Source of the DNA: Actinocatenispora sp963815125
Lineage (GTDB): Bacteria > Actinomycetota > Actinomycetes > Mycobacteriales > Micromonosporaceae
Assembly (NCBI GenBank): GCA_963815125.1
Contig: CAWFFM010000001.1
Location: 124,001-188,000 of the forward strand
Reading direction: 5' to 3'
Length of the DNA stretch: 64,000 bases
Below are positions 7,306-16,325 of the stretch, in pieces (position 1 is the stretch's first letter; each line of letters opens with the position of its first letter). Both the position numbers and the translations under genes were made by a program. The notes under the pieces were generated by a model that did not search any database, was not told the DNA's origin, and worked only from the letters and a program-made list of their open reading frames with translations.

Positions 7306-9255
7306 ATGATGCGGCGCAACTCCGCGAAGGTGATCGTCGACGGCGGGCCGGTCAGCTGGCTCGGCGCCAACTTCTGGTCCCGTACCGGTGGGCCGCTGAT
7401 GTGGCGCAACTACGACCCCCGGGTGATCCGGGACGAGCTGCGGGTACTGGCCGAGCACGGGCTGCGGCAGACCCGGTCGTTCTTCTACTGGCCCGACTTC
7501 CATCCGGAACCAGACATCGTCGACGAGCAGAAGGTCGAGCATTTCCGGGACTTCCTGGACGCGCACACCGAATGCGGGATGACCTCGATCCCCACGTTCA
7601 TCGTCGGCCACATGTCCGGCGAGAACTGGGACCCGGCCTGGCGCGGCGGGACCGGTCGTGACCTGTACGCCGATGTCTGGCTGGTGGCCCGGCAGGCGTG
7701 GTTCGTCGAGCAGATGGTCCGCCGCTTCCACGCCCACGACGCGGTGGCCGGTTGGTTGATCAGCAACGAGATGCCGATCTACGGTCGCCGCCGCGGCGAG
7801 CCGGTGGCCCCCACCGCCGACGTGACGAGCTGGGCCACCCTGATGGTGCAGGCGGTACGGGCCGGCGGCGGACAGCAGCCGGTGTCGCTGGGCGACGGCG
7901 CCTGGGGTATCGAGGTGACCGGCGAGGACAACGGCTTCTCGGTACGCGAGACCGGCCGGCTGGTCGACTTCGTCGGCCCGCACGTGTACCGGATGGAGAC
8001 AGACCAGATCCGTCAGCACCTGAACGCGGCGTTCATCTGTGAACTGGCCGCGGTCGCGGACCGCCCGGTGGTGCTGGAGGAGTTCGGGTTGTCCACCGAC
8101 TTCGTCTCGGAGACCAACCAGGGTCACTACTATCGGCAGTCGCTGCACAATTCGATGCTGGCCGGCGCAACCGGCTGGATCGCCTGGAACAACACCGACT
8201 ACGACCATCTCAACACGCAGGACCCGTACCGGCACCACCCGTTCGAGATGCACTTCGGCATCACCACCAACGAAGGGGAGCCGAAGGCGCCGCTGCGGGA
8301 GCTGGCGGCCTTCGCCGACATCCTGTCCCGGGTGGACTTCACCGCCACCCGCCGCGACGACGTGGACGCCGCCCTGGTGGTCACGTCCTATCTGGAACGC
8401 GACTACCCGATCTCCACCGCCCCGGACCGCAAGCTGGTGTTCCACACGCTTCGGCAGGGGTACGTGTCGGCACGCGAGGCCGGCCTGCCGGTCGGGTTCA
8501 GCCGGGAGGAGGACGGCCTGGTCGACGACGCGAAGCTGTACCTGCTGCCGTCCACCCGGCAGATCCTGGCGCCGACCTGGCTGAAGCTGCGTGAGTTCGT
8601 CGAACGCGGCGCGGTGGTGTACCTGTCGTACTGCTCCGGCGAGCACGCGTTCCACCGTGGCCCCTGGTATCAGAAGCTGGACGACATGTTCGGGGTGGAG
8701 CACCAGCTCGCGTACGGGCTGAACAACCCGATCGACGACGACGTGGTGGAGCTGACCTTCACCGACGACTTCGGTTCCATCACGGCTGGCGAGACGCTGC
8801 GCTTCCGGGCCGCCGGCAACACCGACAGTCGGGCCTTCCTGCCGGTACAGGCCAGGGACGCGAAGGTCGTCGCGACCGACCAGCACGGCAATCCGGCCCT
8901 GCTGCGGCACGCGATCGGTGCCGGAGAGACCGTGCTGTGCACGTATCCGCTGGAGCACATGGCATCGGTCAGCGACCGGGTCAACCCGGAGGACAGCCAC
9001 CGCATCTACGACGCGCTCGCGGAGATCTCCGGAGTCCGGCGCCGGATCGTGGTGGACGATCCGCGGGTGTTCACCGACACGCTGGTGCACGACGACGGCC
9101 GGCGGTTCGCCTGGCTGGTCAGCCAGCATCCCGACGAGGTGACGGTGACCCCACGGTTGGTCGGCGGCACGCTGCGTCCGCTCGCCGGGGGCGATGCGGT
9201 CACCGAGGTCACGCTCGACGCGTACGGCGTCGCCGTCTTCGAACTGGAGGACTGA
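7306..9255 (+). CDS. GH5-like (cellulase/beta-mannanase superfamily) glycoside hydrolase with C-terminal accessory domain
   Basis: Cytosolic protein of 649 residues without a signal peptide. Residues 1 to about 340 look like a TIM-barrel retaining glycosidase: the acid/base is Glu155 in ISNEMP and the nucleophile is probably Glu259 in VLEEFG, with WIAWNN after it. Residues about 355-570 resemble the glutamine-amidotransferase-like trimerisation domain of GH42-type enzymes (YPISTAPDRK, LPSTRQIL, VVYLSYCSGEHAFH), followed by a small beta domain. ATG 7306 and ATG 7309 are adjacent starts behind GGAAGGAAG; the second has the better spacing. Lying between the permeases and a GH1 enzyme, it probably acts inside the cell on the imported beta-linked oligosaccharide. 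The exact substrate cannot be read from sequence. Confidence 0.85.
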   Translation: MMRRNSAKVIVDGGPVSWLGANFWSRTGGPLMWRNYDPRVIRDELRVLAEHGLRQTRSFFYWPDFHPEPDIVDEQKVEHFRDFLDAHTECGMTSIPTFIVGHMSGENWDPAWRGGTGRDLYADVWLVARQAWFVEQMVRRFHAHDAVAGWLISNEMPIYGRRRGEPVAPTADVTSWATLMVQAVRAGGGQQPVSLGDGAWGIEVTGEDNGFSVRETGRLVDFVGPHVYRMETDQIRQHLNAAFICELAAVADRPVVLEEFGLSTDFVSETNQGHYYRQSLHNSMLAGATGWIAWNNTDYDHLNTQDPYRHHPFEMHFGITTNEGEPKAPLRELAAFADILSRVDFTATRRDDVDAALVVTSYLERDYPISTAPDRKLVFHTLRQGYVSAREAGLPVGFSREEDGLVDDAKLYLLPSTRQILAPTWLKLREFVERGAVVYLSYCSGEHAFHRGPWYQKLDDMFGVEHQLAYGLNNPIDDDVVELTFTDDFGSITAGETLRFRAAGNTDSRAFLPVQARDAKVVATDQHGNPALLRHAIGAGETVLCTYPLEHMASVSDRVNPEDSHRIYDALAEISGVRRRIVVDDPRVFTDTLVHDDGRRFAWLVSQHPDEVTVTPRLVGGTLRPLAGGDAVTEVTLDAYGVAVFELED

Positions 9256-9258
9256 CCA

Positions 9259-10632
9259 GTGTCTACTGTGGATCTACCGGAGTTCCCGGACGGCTTCCTG
9301 TGGGGTACGGCCACCGCGTCGTACCAGATCGAGGGGGCTGTGGGTGCCGACGGGCGCGGACCGTCCATCTGGGACACGTTCTCGCACACCCCGGGCGCGG
9401 TGGTCGGTGCCGACAACGGTGACGTGGCCTGCGACCACTACCACCGCTACGCCGAGGACGTCGAACTGATGCGCGAACTGGGCATCGGCGCGTACCGGTT
9501 CTCGGTGGCCTGGCCCCGGATCCAGCCGCACGGCAAAGGGCCGGTCAACACCGCCGGGCTCGACTTCTACCAGCGGCTGGTGGACCGGCTCGTCGCCGCC
9601 GGCATCACACCGGCGCTGACCCTCTACCACTGGGATCTGCCGCAGGCGCTGGAGGATGCCGGCGGCTGGCGGGTACGCGATACCGCCGAACGCTTCGCCG
9701 ACTACGCGGCGCTGGTGCACGACGCGCTCGCCGACCGGGTACCCCTGTGGATCACCCTCAATGAGCCGTTCTGCAGCGCGTTCATCGGCTACGCGGAGGG
9801 CAGGCACGCGCCGGGCGCGCAGGAGGGCCATGGCGCGCTGGCCGCCGCACACCACCTGATGGTCGGGCACGGCCTGGCCGTACAGGCGATGCGGGCGCAG
9901 CGCAAGGGCACCGAGCAGTTCGGTGTCACGCTGAACCTCAGCCACGTCACCCCGGCGACCGACACCCCCGCCGACCGGGCCGCGGCGTCGCGCGCCGACC
10001 TGCTGTCCAACCGGGTCTTCACCGATCCGGTACTGGCCGGGTGCTACCCGGACGGGGAACGGGAACTGTGGGGCGAGATCACCGACTTCTCGTTCCGGCG
10101 GGCCGGCGATCTGGAACTGGCGAACCAGCCGCTGGACTTCCTCGGGCTGAACAACTACTTCCCGACCTACGCCAAGCACGCCCCGACCAGCGAACCGGAC
10201 CCGGCCCGGCGGGTGGCCACCGACATCGCGGTGCTGGACAACCCGCCGGCCGAGCTGCCGCGTACCGGGATGGGCTGGTCGGTCGAGCCGGACGGGCTGC
10301 GCCGGCTGCTGGTCTGGCTGAAGGACAACTATCCGCAGCTGCCCCCGGTGTACATCACCGAGAACGGTTGCTCGTACCCGGATGTGGTGGTGGACGGCGG
10401 GGTCGACGACCAGGACCGGATCGGCTACCTGGACGGCCATCTGCGGGCGGTACGGGCCGCGATGTCCGACGGCGTGGACGTCCGCGGCTACTTCTGCTGG
10501 TCGCTGATGGACAACTTCGAATGGGGCTACGGCTACGCCAAACGGTTCGGGCTGGTGTACGTGGACTACGGCACCCAGCAGCGGATCCCGAAGGCCAGCT
10601 ACCACTGGTACCGGCAGGTCGTCGGCCGCTGA
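9259..10632 (+). CDS. GH1 beta-glucosidase
   Basis: Cytosolic family 1 glycosidase of 457 residues, the usual length, that hydrolyses beta-glucosides by a retaining mechanism. The N-terminal FLWGTATASYQIEGA signature is present. The acid/base is Glu169 in TLNEPF and the nucleophile is Glu368 in YITENG. The aglycone-site block GYFCWSLMDNFEWGYGYAKRFG is complete. GTG 9259 follows the previous stop by 3 bases, with GGAGGACTGACCA as ribosome-binding site, so it is the last gene of the LacI-controlled operon. Context suggests it releases glucose from cellobiose-like products. Confidence 0.95.
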   Translation: MSTVDLPEFPDGFLWGTATASYQIEGAVGADGRGPSIWDTFSHTPGAVVGADNGDVACDHYHRYAEDVELMRELGIGAYRFSVAWPRIQPHGKGPVNTAGLDFYQRLVDRLVAAGITPALTLYHWDLPQALEDAGGWRVRDTAERFADYAALVHDALADRVPLWITLNEPFCSAFIGYAEGRHAPGAQEGHGALAAAHHLMVGHGLAVQAMRAQRKGTEQFGVTLNLSHVTPATDTPADRAAASRADLLSNRVFTDPVLAGCYPDGERELWGEITDFSFRRAGDLELANQPLDFLGLNNYFPTYAKHAPTSEPDPARRVATDIAVLDNPPAELPRTGMGWSVEPDGLRRLLVWLKDNYPQLPPVYITENGCSYPDVVVDGGVDDQDRIGYLDGHLRAVRAAMSDGVDVRGYFCWSLMDNFEWGYGYAKRFGLVYVDYGTQQRIPKASYHWYRQVVGR

Positions 10633-10664
10633 ACCCGTCCGTCGGCGGCACCGATCTTCCACCA

Positions 10665-10821
10665 CTCCAGGTGGGATGGGCATTTTCCCCGAATAGACGT
10701 TAGGTCCTTTTTGCGAAAGGTGCATTCGGGGAAAATGCCCTCCTGGAGGGCGCGGAAGGTAGTTTTTTCCTGAATGTCCGATCTACGATTCGGGCAGAAC
10801 TGTCTTTTCGGGGAAAATGCA
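10665..10821. repeat. Dispersed inverted-repeat element, copy A
   Basis: Between the GH1 and ROK genes. GGGCATTTTCCCCGAAT (10678-10694) and its perfect complement (10724-10740) form a 17-bp inverted repeat, extended by CTCCAGG (10665-10671) and CCTGGAG (10742-10748). A small CCTTT/AAAGG stem sits in the loop. A second half (10759-10820) carries a degenerate copy, GTTTTTTCCTGAATGTCC, and a good copy, CTTTTCGGGGAAAATGC. Bases 10699-10821 align along their whole length with 49289-49411. It is more AT-rich than the flanks. Nature unknown: a MITE-like or REP-like element, or a protein-binding array. Confidence 0.8.
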
Positions 10822-10853
10822 CAGAGGGGCGGATGGTGGTGCGGCGGCGCGAG

Positions 10854-12026
10854 TCAGGGCTGGAAGGTCGCCTGGTGCAGCAGGTCCAGCGCGGTACCCA
10901 CGGCGCCGCGCAGCACCGGCTCGCCGGTGACGGTGCCGGGCCGTACCTCGGTGTCCAGCGGTACCCGCGCACTCAGCCGGTGCCCGACCCGGTCGGCCAG
11001 CGCACTGCCGCCGGCCATCCCCACCGGTCCGGCCAGGACCAGGAAACCCGGGTCGAGTACGGCGCAGAGCCCGGCCGCGGCCACCGTGATCCGGTCCGCC
11101 AGTTCGTCCAGGAACGGGTCCCGGCCGTCGTCGAGTGCCGCGCCGACCACCGCGGCGGGGTCGTCGCCGGCCACTCCGTACCGGTGGGCCAGGTCGACGA
11201 TGGCCTCGCCGCCGACCAGTTCGGCCAGGTTGCCGGTGGCGCCGATCGGCAGGTAGCCGATCTCACCGGCGCCGCCGGAGGCACCACGGTACAACCGGCC
11301 GCCGAGCAGCACCGCCACCCCGAGTCCGCGGTCCACCGACAGCAGCGCGAAGCTGTCCCGGCCGCGCGCGGCGCCGTGCCGGTGTTCGGCCAGCCCGACC
11401 AGGTTCACCTCGTTGTCGACCCGCACCGGTACGCCGAGCCGGTCCCGTAGTCCGGGCAGCAGGTTGTGGTGCCAACCGGGCATCTGCGCGACGTAGGCGA
11501 CGTCGCCGGTGTCCGGGTCGATCAGGCCGGGGGTGCCGACGACGACCGCGCCGAGCCGCTGGTCGGCGCCGGCCGCGGCGAGTACGCGCAGCACCTGGGC
11601 GTCGGGTGACGCTGCCGGATCGAGGGGGTGTTCGGCGTGCCCGATGGGCGTCCCGGTGACGTCGGCGAGCGCGGCGATGACGCTGCCGGGCCGTACCTCG
11701 ACGCCGGCGACCTGGGCGCGGTCCGCGGCCACCCCGTACAGCACGGCGTTGGGTCCGCGCCGTTGGGCGCCGGCCTCGCCGACCACGGTGACCAGTCCGG
11801 CGGCGGTGAGCCGGTCGATCAGTTCGGCGATGGTGGGCCGGGACAGGCCGGTCAGTTCCCGCAGTTCGGTACGGGTGAGCGGGCCCCGGTCGAGCAGCAG
11901 GTCGAACGCGGCGCGGTCGTTGATCAGCCGTGCGGTGCGCGGGGTGGCGGTGCGTGGGGTGGCGGTGCGGGGGATCGTGCCGCCGGTCGGTGTGCGGCTG
12001 GTCACGTCGTCGTGCCTGGCCACCAC
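10854..12026 (-). CDS. ROK-family transcriptional regulator
   Basis: Protein of 390 residues. A winged helix-turn-helix (RGPLTRTELRELTGLSRPTIAELIDRL) precedes a ROK sugar-kinase-like domain (VVVGTPGLIDPDTGDV, LGVPVRVDNEVNLVGLAEH, ASGGAGEIGYLPIG). The usual ROK zinc-site cluster CxCGxxGC is not apparent after GEIG, which fits a regulator without kinase activity. The start GTG (12024-12026) follows GGAGGGAG. Its N-terminal extension contains three 5-residue repeats of the form TPRTA, encoded by three 15-bp DNA repeats (11932-11976). Divergent from the MFS and hexosaminidase genes, it probably controls them in response to an amino sugar (inference). Confidence 0.9.
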   Translation of the reverse strand: MVARHDDVTSRTPTGGTIPRTATPRTATPRTARLINDRAAFDLLLDRGPLTRTELRELTGLSRPTIAELIDRLTAAGLVTVVGEAGAQRRGPNAVLYGVAADRAQVAGVEVRPGSVIAALADVTGTPIGHAEHPLDPAASPDAQVLRVLAAAGADQRLGAVVVGTPGLIDPDTGDVAYVAQMPGWHHNLLPGLRDRLGVPVRVDNEVNLVGLAEHRHGAARGRDSFALLSVDRGLGVAVLLGGRLYRGASGGAGEIGYLPIGATGNLAELVGGEAIVDLAHRYGVAGDDPAAVVGAALDDGRDPFLDELADRITVAAAGLCAVLDPGFLVLAGPVGMAGGSALADRVGHRLSARVPLDTEVRPGTVTGEPVLRGAVGTALDLLHQATFQP

Positions 12027-12114
12027 TCTGCTCCCTCCATGACCTTTTCATCAGGAACCCTGCCTGTTAATTTCTTACCTTAGCAACACCCGACAGCCGG
12101 CAGGGGGCTCCCGC
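12027..12114. promoter_or_regulatory. Divergent promoter region between ROK regulator and MFS-hexosaminidase operon
   Basis: An 88-base gap with a distinctly AT-rich core, GTTAATTTCTTACCTTAGC (about 12066-12084), in otherwise GC-rich DNA. It must hold both divergent promoters and probably the ROK operator. I cannot assign exact boxes. Confidence 0.45.
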
Positions 12115-13314
12115 ATGTGGCCAGGCATCCGCAGACTGGTGCCGCTCGGTGTGCTGTTCGCCCTCGACGGGGTGATGATGGCCAGCTGGGCGGTACGGGT
12201 ACCGCAGGTCAAGGAGCACGTCGGCGCCTCGGCCAGCGGGCTGGGCATCGCCCTGCTGTGCGCCACCCTCGGCGCCCTCGCCGCCATGCCGCTCGCCGGA
12301 CGGTTCTGCCAGCGGTACGGCAGTCACCGGGTCACCGTCGTCGGGTCGGTACTGCTCTGCCTGGTCACCACGCTGCCGGCGCTGCCCGGATCGGTGTTCG
12401 GCCTCGGCGCGGCACTGCTGGCGTTCGGCGTCGGGTACGGCACCAACAACGTCGGGCTCAACAGCGCGGCAGTGGACGTGGAGACCGCCACCGGCCGTAC
12501 CGTCATGTCCACCCTGCACGGCCTGTGGAGCCTCGGCGGCCTGCTCGGTGCGCTGGTCGGCGGCCTGGTCGCGGCACACCTGGCGCCCCGGGGGCACCTC
12601 GCCCTGGTTGCCGTCGGCGGGTTGCTGGTCGTCGCACTGGTGGGGCCCGCGGTGTGGCGCGGCGTGGTGGAGCCGCCGGCCGCCGACGTACCCCGGCACA
12701 CCCGACTGATCCCACCCGCCGGGGTCCGCGCCGCCCTCGTCGCGCTCGGCGTGATCGCGCTGTGTACCGCGTACGGCGAAGGGTCGATGGGGGACTGGGG
12801 TGCGCTGCACCTGGCCGAGGACCTGCACTCGGGTCCCGGCCCGGCCGCGTACGGCTTCGCCGTCTACTCGCTGGCGGTGGCGCTGGGCCGGGTGACCGGG
12901 GACATGCTGGTCACGGTATGGGGCCGCACCCAGGTACTGGTCGGCGGCGCGCTGCTGGCCACCGTCGGGATGCTGCTCGCCGCGCTCGCCGGCACGGTAC
13001 CGCTGGCCTTCGTCGGGTACGTGCTGTTCGGGCTCGGCATCGCCAACGTCTTCCCCATCGCCATCGCCCGGGCCGGCGCGATCGGTGGACCCGGCGGGGT
13101 GGCCGCCGCCTCCACCGTCGGCTACGCCGGCCAGCTCGGCGGGCCGCCGCTGATCGGCTTCCTGGCCGACGCGGCGGGCCTCCCGGCCGCGCTGTGCACC
13201 TCCGCGGCGCTGGCCGCGCTGATCGTCGTGCTCGGACTCGCCACCCGGCACACCGCACCACCCGTACCCGTACCGACACCCAGCACGATCGACGCAGGAG
13301 GGAACGCCCGATGA
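12115..13314 (+). CDS. MFS transporter
   Basis: Integral membrane protein of 399 residues with about 12 hydrophobic helices. The family loop between helices 2 and 3 is visible as GRFCQRYGSHRV. Gly/Ala-rich helices such as GLWSLGGLLGALVGGLVA and a short C-terminal tail place it near the FucP/YbjJ-like sugar-transporter branch (inference). ATG 12115 follows CAGGGGGCT. The stop overlaps the hexosaminidase ATG (ATGA), so the two are coupled, suggesting export or uptake of a chito-oligosaccharide-like compound. Confidence 0.88.
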   Translation: MWPGIRRLVPLGVLFALDGVMMASWAVRVPQVKEHVGASASGLGIALLCATLGALAAMPLAGRFCQRYGSHRVTVVGSVLLCLVTTLPALPGSVFGLGAALLAFGVGYGTNNVGLNSAAVDVETATGRTVMSTLHGLWSLGGLLGALVGGLVAAHLAPRGHLALVAVGGLLVVALVGPAVWRGVVEPPAADVPRHTRLIPPAGVRAALVALGVIALCTAYGEGSMGDWGALHLAEDLHSGPGPAAYGFAVYSLAVALGRVTGDMLVTVWGRTQVLVGGALLATVGMLLAALAGTVPLAFVGYVLFGLGIANVFPIAIARAGAIGGPGGVAAASTVGYAGQLGGPPLIGFLADAAGLPAALCTSAALAALIVVLGLATRHTAPPVPVPTPSTIDAGGNAR

Positions 13315-14954
13315 CAGACCGGTACCAGACCCTGATCCCCCGCCCACGCCACGCCGAGCGGCAGCCCGGCAGCCTGGTGCTGACCGCCGACACCCGGCTC
13401 ACCGTGGCACCCGGCGCCGAGGCCGCGGCCGACGCCGTACGGCTGCTGCTCGCACCGCTGCGCCTGCCGCTGCGCCCCGACGGCGCCGGGCCGGAGCTGT
13501 CGGTACGGCTGGACGAGCAGATCAGCGAGCCGGAAGGCTACCGGCTGCGGGTGACGCCGCAGGGCGTCGAACTGACCGCCGGCACGGTCGACGGCGCCCG
13601 GCACGCCACCCGTACGCTGCGCCAGCTGCTGCCCGACGACGCGTGGCGCACCGTCGCCCCGGCCGGCACCAGCTGGCAGCTGGACTGCGGTGAGATCACC
13701 GACGCGCCGGCGTTGCCGTGGCGTGGCGGGATGCTCGACGTGTCCCGGCACTTCCAGCCCAAGCACGTACTGCTGCGCTACATCGACCTGTTCGCCATGC
13801 ACGGGCTCAACCGACTGCACGTGCACCTCACCGACGACCAGGGCTGGCGCATCGAGTCCCGGCGCTACCCGGAACTGACCCGGGTCGCCACCCACCGGCC
13901 CGGTACCCAGGTCGGCCGGGCCCGGGACGGCAGCCACGACGGCACCCCGCACGGCGGGTACTACACGCTCGAGGACCTCGCCGAGATCGGTACGTACGCC
14001 GCCGAGCGGGGCGTCACCGTGGTGCCGGAGATCGACCTGCCCGGGCACGCCTCCGCGCTGCTCGCCGCGTACCCGGAACTGGGCGTCGGCGAGCACAGCG
14101 TGCACACCGGCTGGGGCATCTCGGCCGGCGTGGTCAAGCCGCTGCCGGCCACCGTCCGGTTCGTCGTGGACATCCTGGACGAACTGCTGGAGGCGATGCC
14201 GGTTCCGTACATGCACCTCGGCGGCGACGAGTGCGTGCTGCGGGACTGGGTCAGCGACCCGGAGGTCGCCGGGTACATGCGCGAGTTGGGCATCGACGAC
14301 CCGGTGGCGATGCACGGCCACTTCCTGCGCGAGATCGCCCGGCACCTGTCCGGGCAGGGCCGGCGGATGGTGGTCTGGGACGAGGGCTTCGTGACCGGTG
14401 GAGTACTCGACGACACCATCGTGACCGCCTGGCGGGGCAGTGACGTGGGACGGCGGGCCGCTGCCGCCGGATACGACCTGGTCCGCTGCCCGGTCTACCC
14501 GCTGTACTTCGACTACGACCAGTCCGACGACGTGGTGGAGCCGCTGTCCATCGGTGGCCCGGCCACCTTGGACGACGTGATCGCCTTCGACCCGGTACCG
14601 GCCGACTGGTCCGACGCCGAGCGGGATCGGGTCGTCGGCCTGCAGTTCCAGGGCTGGTCGGAGTACATCCCGACCAGCCGGCACCTGGACTACATGCTCT
14701 TCCCCCGGGCCTGCGCCGCAGCCGACGTGGCCTGGACCGGTAGGCCGGCGGTCGACCTGGTCGAGCGGCTGGGTGGGCACCTGGGGCGGCTGGACGCCGC
14801 GGGCTGCGAATACCGTCCGCTGGACGGGCCGCACCCGTGGCAGGCCGGCGGGACCGGGGCCCGTACCCGGGTGCAGGGTGCCCGGATGGCCGAGGTCCGG
14901 GAACGCCTGGAGGCGACCTCCGGTACCGCGGACATCGCCGAGGAGACCAGCTGA
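13311..14954 (+). CDS. GH20 beta-N-acetylhexosaminidase
   Basis: Protein of 547 residues without a clear signal peptide, so probably cytosolic. An N-terminal GH20b-like domain (about residues 8-130) precedes the catalytic barrel beginning WRGGMLDVSRHF. HLTDDQGWRIE and the catalytic Asp306-Glu307 pair in MHLGGDECVL identify a substrate-assisted hexosaminidase that removes terminal GlcNAc or GalNAc. The substrate Trp appears in GLQFQGWSEYI. The ATG overlaps the MFS stop by 4 bases; GGAGGGAACGCCCG gives the ribosome-binding site. Second gene of the ROK-linked operon; ends at a strong terminator. Confidence 0.94.
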   Translation: MTDRYQTLIPRPRHAERQPGSLVLTADTRLTVAPGAEAAADAVRLLLAPLRLPLRPDGAGPELSVRLDEQISEPEGYRLRVTPQGVELTAGTVDGARHATRTLRQLLPDDAWRTVAPAGTSWQLDCGEITDAPALPWRGGMLDVSRHFQPKHVLLRYIDLFAMHGLNRLHVHLTDDQGWRIESRRYPELTRVATHRPGTQVGRARDGSHDGTPHGGYYTLEDLAEIGTYAAERGVTVVPEIDLPGHASALLAAYPELGVGEHSVHTGWGISAGVVKPLPATVRFVVDILDELLEAMPVPYMHLGGDECVLRDWVSDPEVAGYMRELGIDDPVAMHGHFLREIARHLSGQGRRMVVWDEGFVTGGVLDDTIVTAWRGSDVGRRAAAAGYDLVRCPVYPLYFDYDQSDDVVEPLSIGGPATLDDVIAFDPVPADWSDAERDRVVGLQFQGWSEYIPTSRHLDYMLFPRACAAADVAWTGRPAVDLVERLGGHLGRLDAAGCEYRPLDGPHPWQAGGTGARTRVQGARMAEVRERLEATSGTADIAEETS

Positions 14955-15025
14955 ACCTGTCCGCCTGTGCCGGTCGGTCCGGCCCGAGCCCCGGTTCAGG
15001 TCCGGTCTGGACCCGCCCGGACGAC

Positions 15026-15060
15026 ACCGGCCCGCCAGCATCCGATGCTGGCGGGCCGGT
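15026..15060. terminator. Bidirectional terminator hairpin
   Basis: ACCGGCCCGCCAGCAT (15026-15041) and ATGCTGGCGGGCCGGT (15045-15060) form a perfect 16-bp stem with a 3-base loop. It lies between the converging hexosaminidase and DsbA-like genes. Confidence 0.9.
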
Positions 15061-15080
15061 GTTCGTTCGGCGGCTGAGGT

Positions 15081-15944
15081 TCAGCCGTTGACCAGGCTGC
15101 TCAGCCAGCCGGGCTTGTTGCTGTCGACCAGCTTGCCGTCGTGCACCACGGTCGGCGTACCGAAGCTGCCGTCGGGCTGGTGCAGGGACTTGTCGCTGCT
15201 CAGCTTCTGCGCCTGCTGGTCCGGGTAGGAGCTGTACTTTCCGGACTTCAGGGCCTTGGCGTAGTTGCCACCCCCACCGTTGAGCCGGTCCGCCAGGCTC
15301 TGCAACTGCGCGTTGCTGTAGCCGGGGCCGCCCTCCTTCGGCTGGTCGTGGAACAGGCTCCAGTGGTACGAGGCGAACTTGCCGTTCGCCACGCTGGCGA
15401 ACGCGGCGTTCGCGGCCCGCTGCGAGTAGCCGGCCGGATTGGAGTTCTGGTTGAGCGTGTCGACGATGCGGTACCGGATCTGCAGCGTCCCGGCGTTGAG
15501 GTCCTTCTGCATCTCCTCGCCGTACTTCTGCTCCAGTTGGCCGCAGTACGGGCAGAGGAAGTCCTCATAGATGTCGATCTTGGTCTTGGCGCTGTCCTTG
15601 CCCGCCAGCACCGTGCCGCCGTCGATCTTCACCGGGTAGTTCGCGCTGATCGTGTGCGCCTTGATCACCGCGTTCTTGGCCTTGTCGTTCTGGTAGTTGG
15701 CGAAGATCACCGCGCCGATCACGACGGCCACCAGCACTACGCAGACGGAGACCGTGACGATGACCCGGTTGCGTCGGGCCCGCTCGGCCCGCGCCGCGGC
15801 CACCGCCTTCGCGGCCTTCGCCCGTTGCTTGGCCGTGGCACCGCCCGGACGGTTCCCGCCACCTGGCCGGCTCCCACCGCCGGACGTGCCGGAGCCGGCA
15901 CCGGGGCGCTTGCCCGGGTTCTTCGATGTGCTCTTACTCGCCAT
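15081..15944 (-). CDS. Membrane-anchored DsbA-family thioredoxin-like protein
   Basis: Protein of 287 residues. The first 60 residues are a disordered Gly/Lys/Arg-rich cytosolic tail, followed by one transmembrane helix (VIVTVSVCVVLVAVVIGAVIF). The extracytoplasmic domain is a DsbA/DSBA-like fold with active site Cys131-Pro-Tyr-Cys134 in EDFLCPYCGQ and the cis-Pro loop in SFGTPTVV. It should form or exchange disulfides in secreted proteins. The start ATG (15942-15944) follows GGAGGATAAATCCGAC. It converges on the hexosaminidase gene across a terminator. Confidence 0.92.
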   Translation of the reverse strand: MASKSTSKNPGKRPGAGSGTSGGGSRPGGGNRPGGATAKQRAKAAKAVAAARAERARRNRVIVTVSVCVVLVAVVIGAVIFANYQNDKAKNAVIKAHTISANYPVKIDGGTVLAGKDSAKTKIDIYEDFLCPYCGQLEQKYGEEMQKDLNAGTLQIRYRIVDTLNQNSNPAGYSQRAANAAFASVANGKFASYHWSLFHDQPKEGGPGYSNAQLQSLADRLNGGGGNYAKALKSGKYSSYPDQQAQKLSSDKSLHQPDGSFGTPTVVHDGKLVDSNKPGWLSSLVNG

Positions 15945-16325
15945 GTCGGATTTATCCTCCGGGTGTCCGTCGGCCCGACCACCAGCGGTCGATGACGTTG
16001 GTATCCATGGTGACCGACAGTCCGGCGGGCGCCCACCACGGGTGTGGCACCAGCGCGTCGCGGACCCGGGGTCGCACCGTCGACCCGCCGGGGTCACCGG
16101 GTGACCCGTCGGCCCGCCCGCGCGTGCCCGCGGGTGGTACCGGACACGGCAACCGATCTCGTACGGTACCGTGCCCGGCCGACCGATGTGGTACTGCCGG
16201 CCCGGCCGGTGGCCCCGGCGAAACGCTCCACCTCGAACTTCGGCGGCCATTCGCCCTACAGGGCGACGTGCGGCGCCGCACAATCGAGAGCGGGCACTAC
16301 TGCGGCGTGAGCACCGGGGGGTGCG
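15945..16325. other. Intergenic stretch between DsbA-like and SSB-like genes
   Basis: About 380 bases with no supportable gene. It must carry divergent promoters. A perfect 14-bp palindrome GTGCGGCGCCGCAC (16268-16281) and a CGCCCT-ACA-GGGCG hairpin (16252-16265) lie 45-75 bases before the SSB-like start; I cannot tie them to a regulator. Confidence 0.4.

Noticed and set aside
6385..9129. Very long open frame on the minus strand opposite permease 2 and the GH5 gene
   Set aside because: A shadow of high GC at third positions; the plus-strand frames have clear family motifs and ribosome-binding sites.
12117..13310. Upstream extension of the hexosaminidase frame through the MFS gene
   Set aside because: The translated extension is Arg-rich and without family similarity, while the MFS frame has membrane helices; the hexosaminidase starts at ATG 13311 with a ribosome-binding site.
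16268..16281. Palindrome GTGCGGCGCCGCAC as an operator
   Set aside because: Short GC palindromes are expected by chance at this base composition, and no regulator is adjacent.
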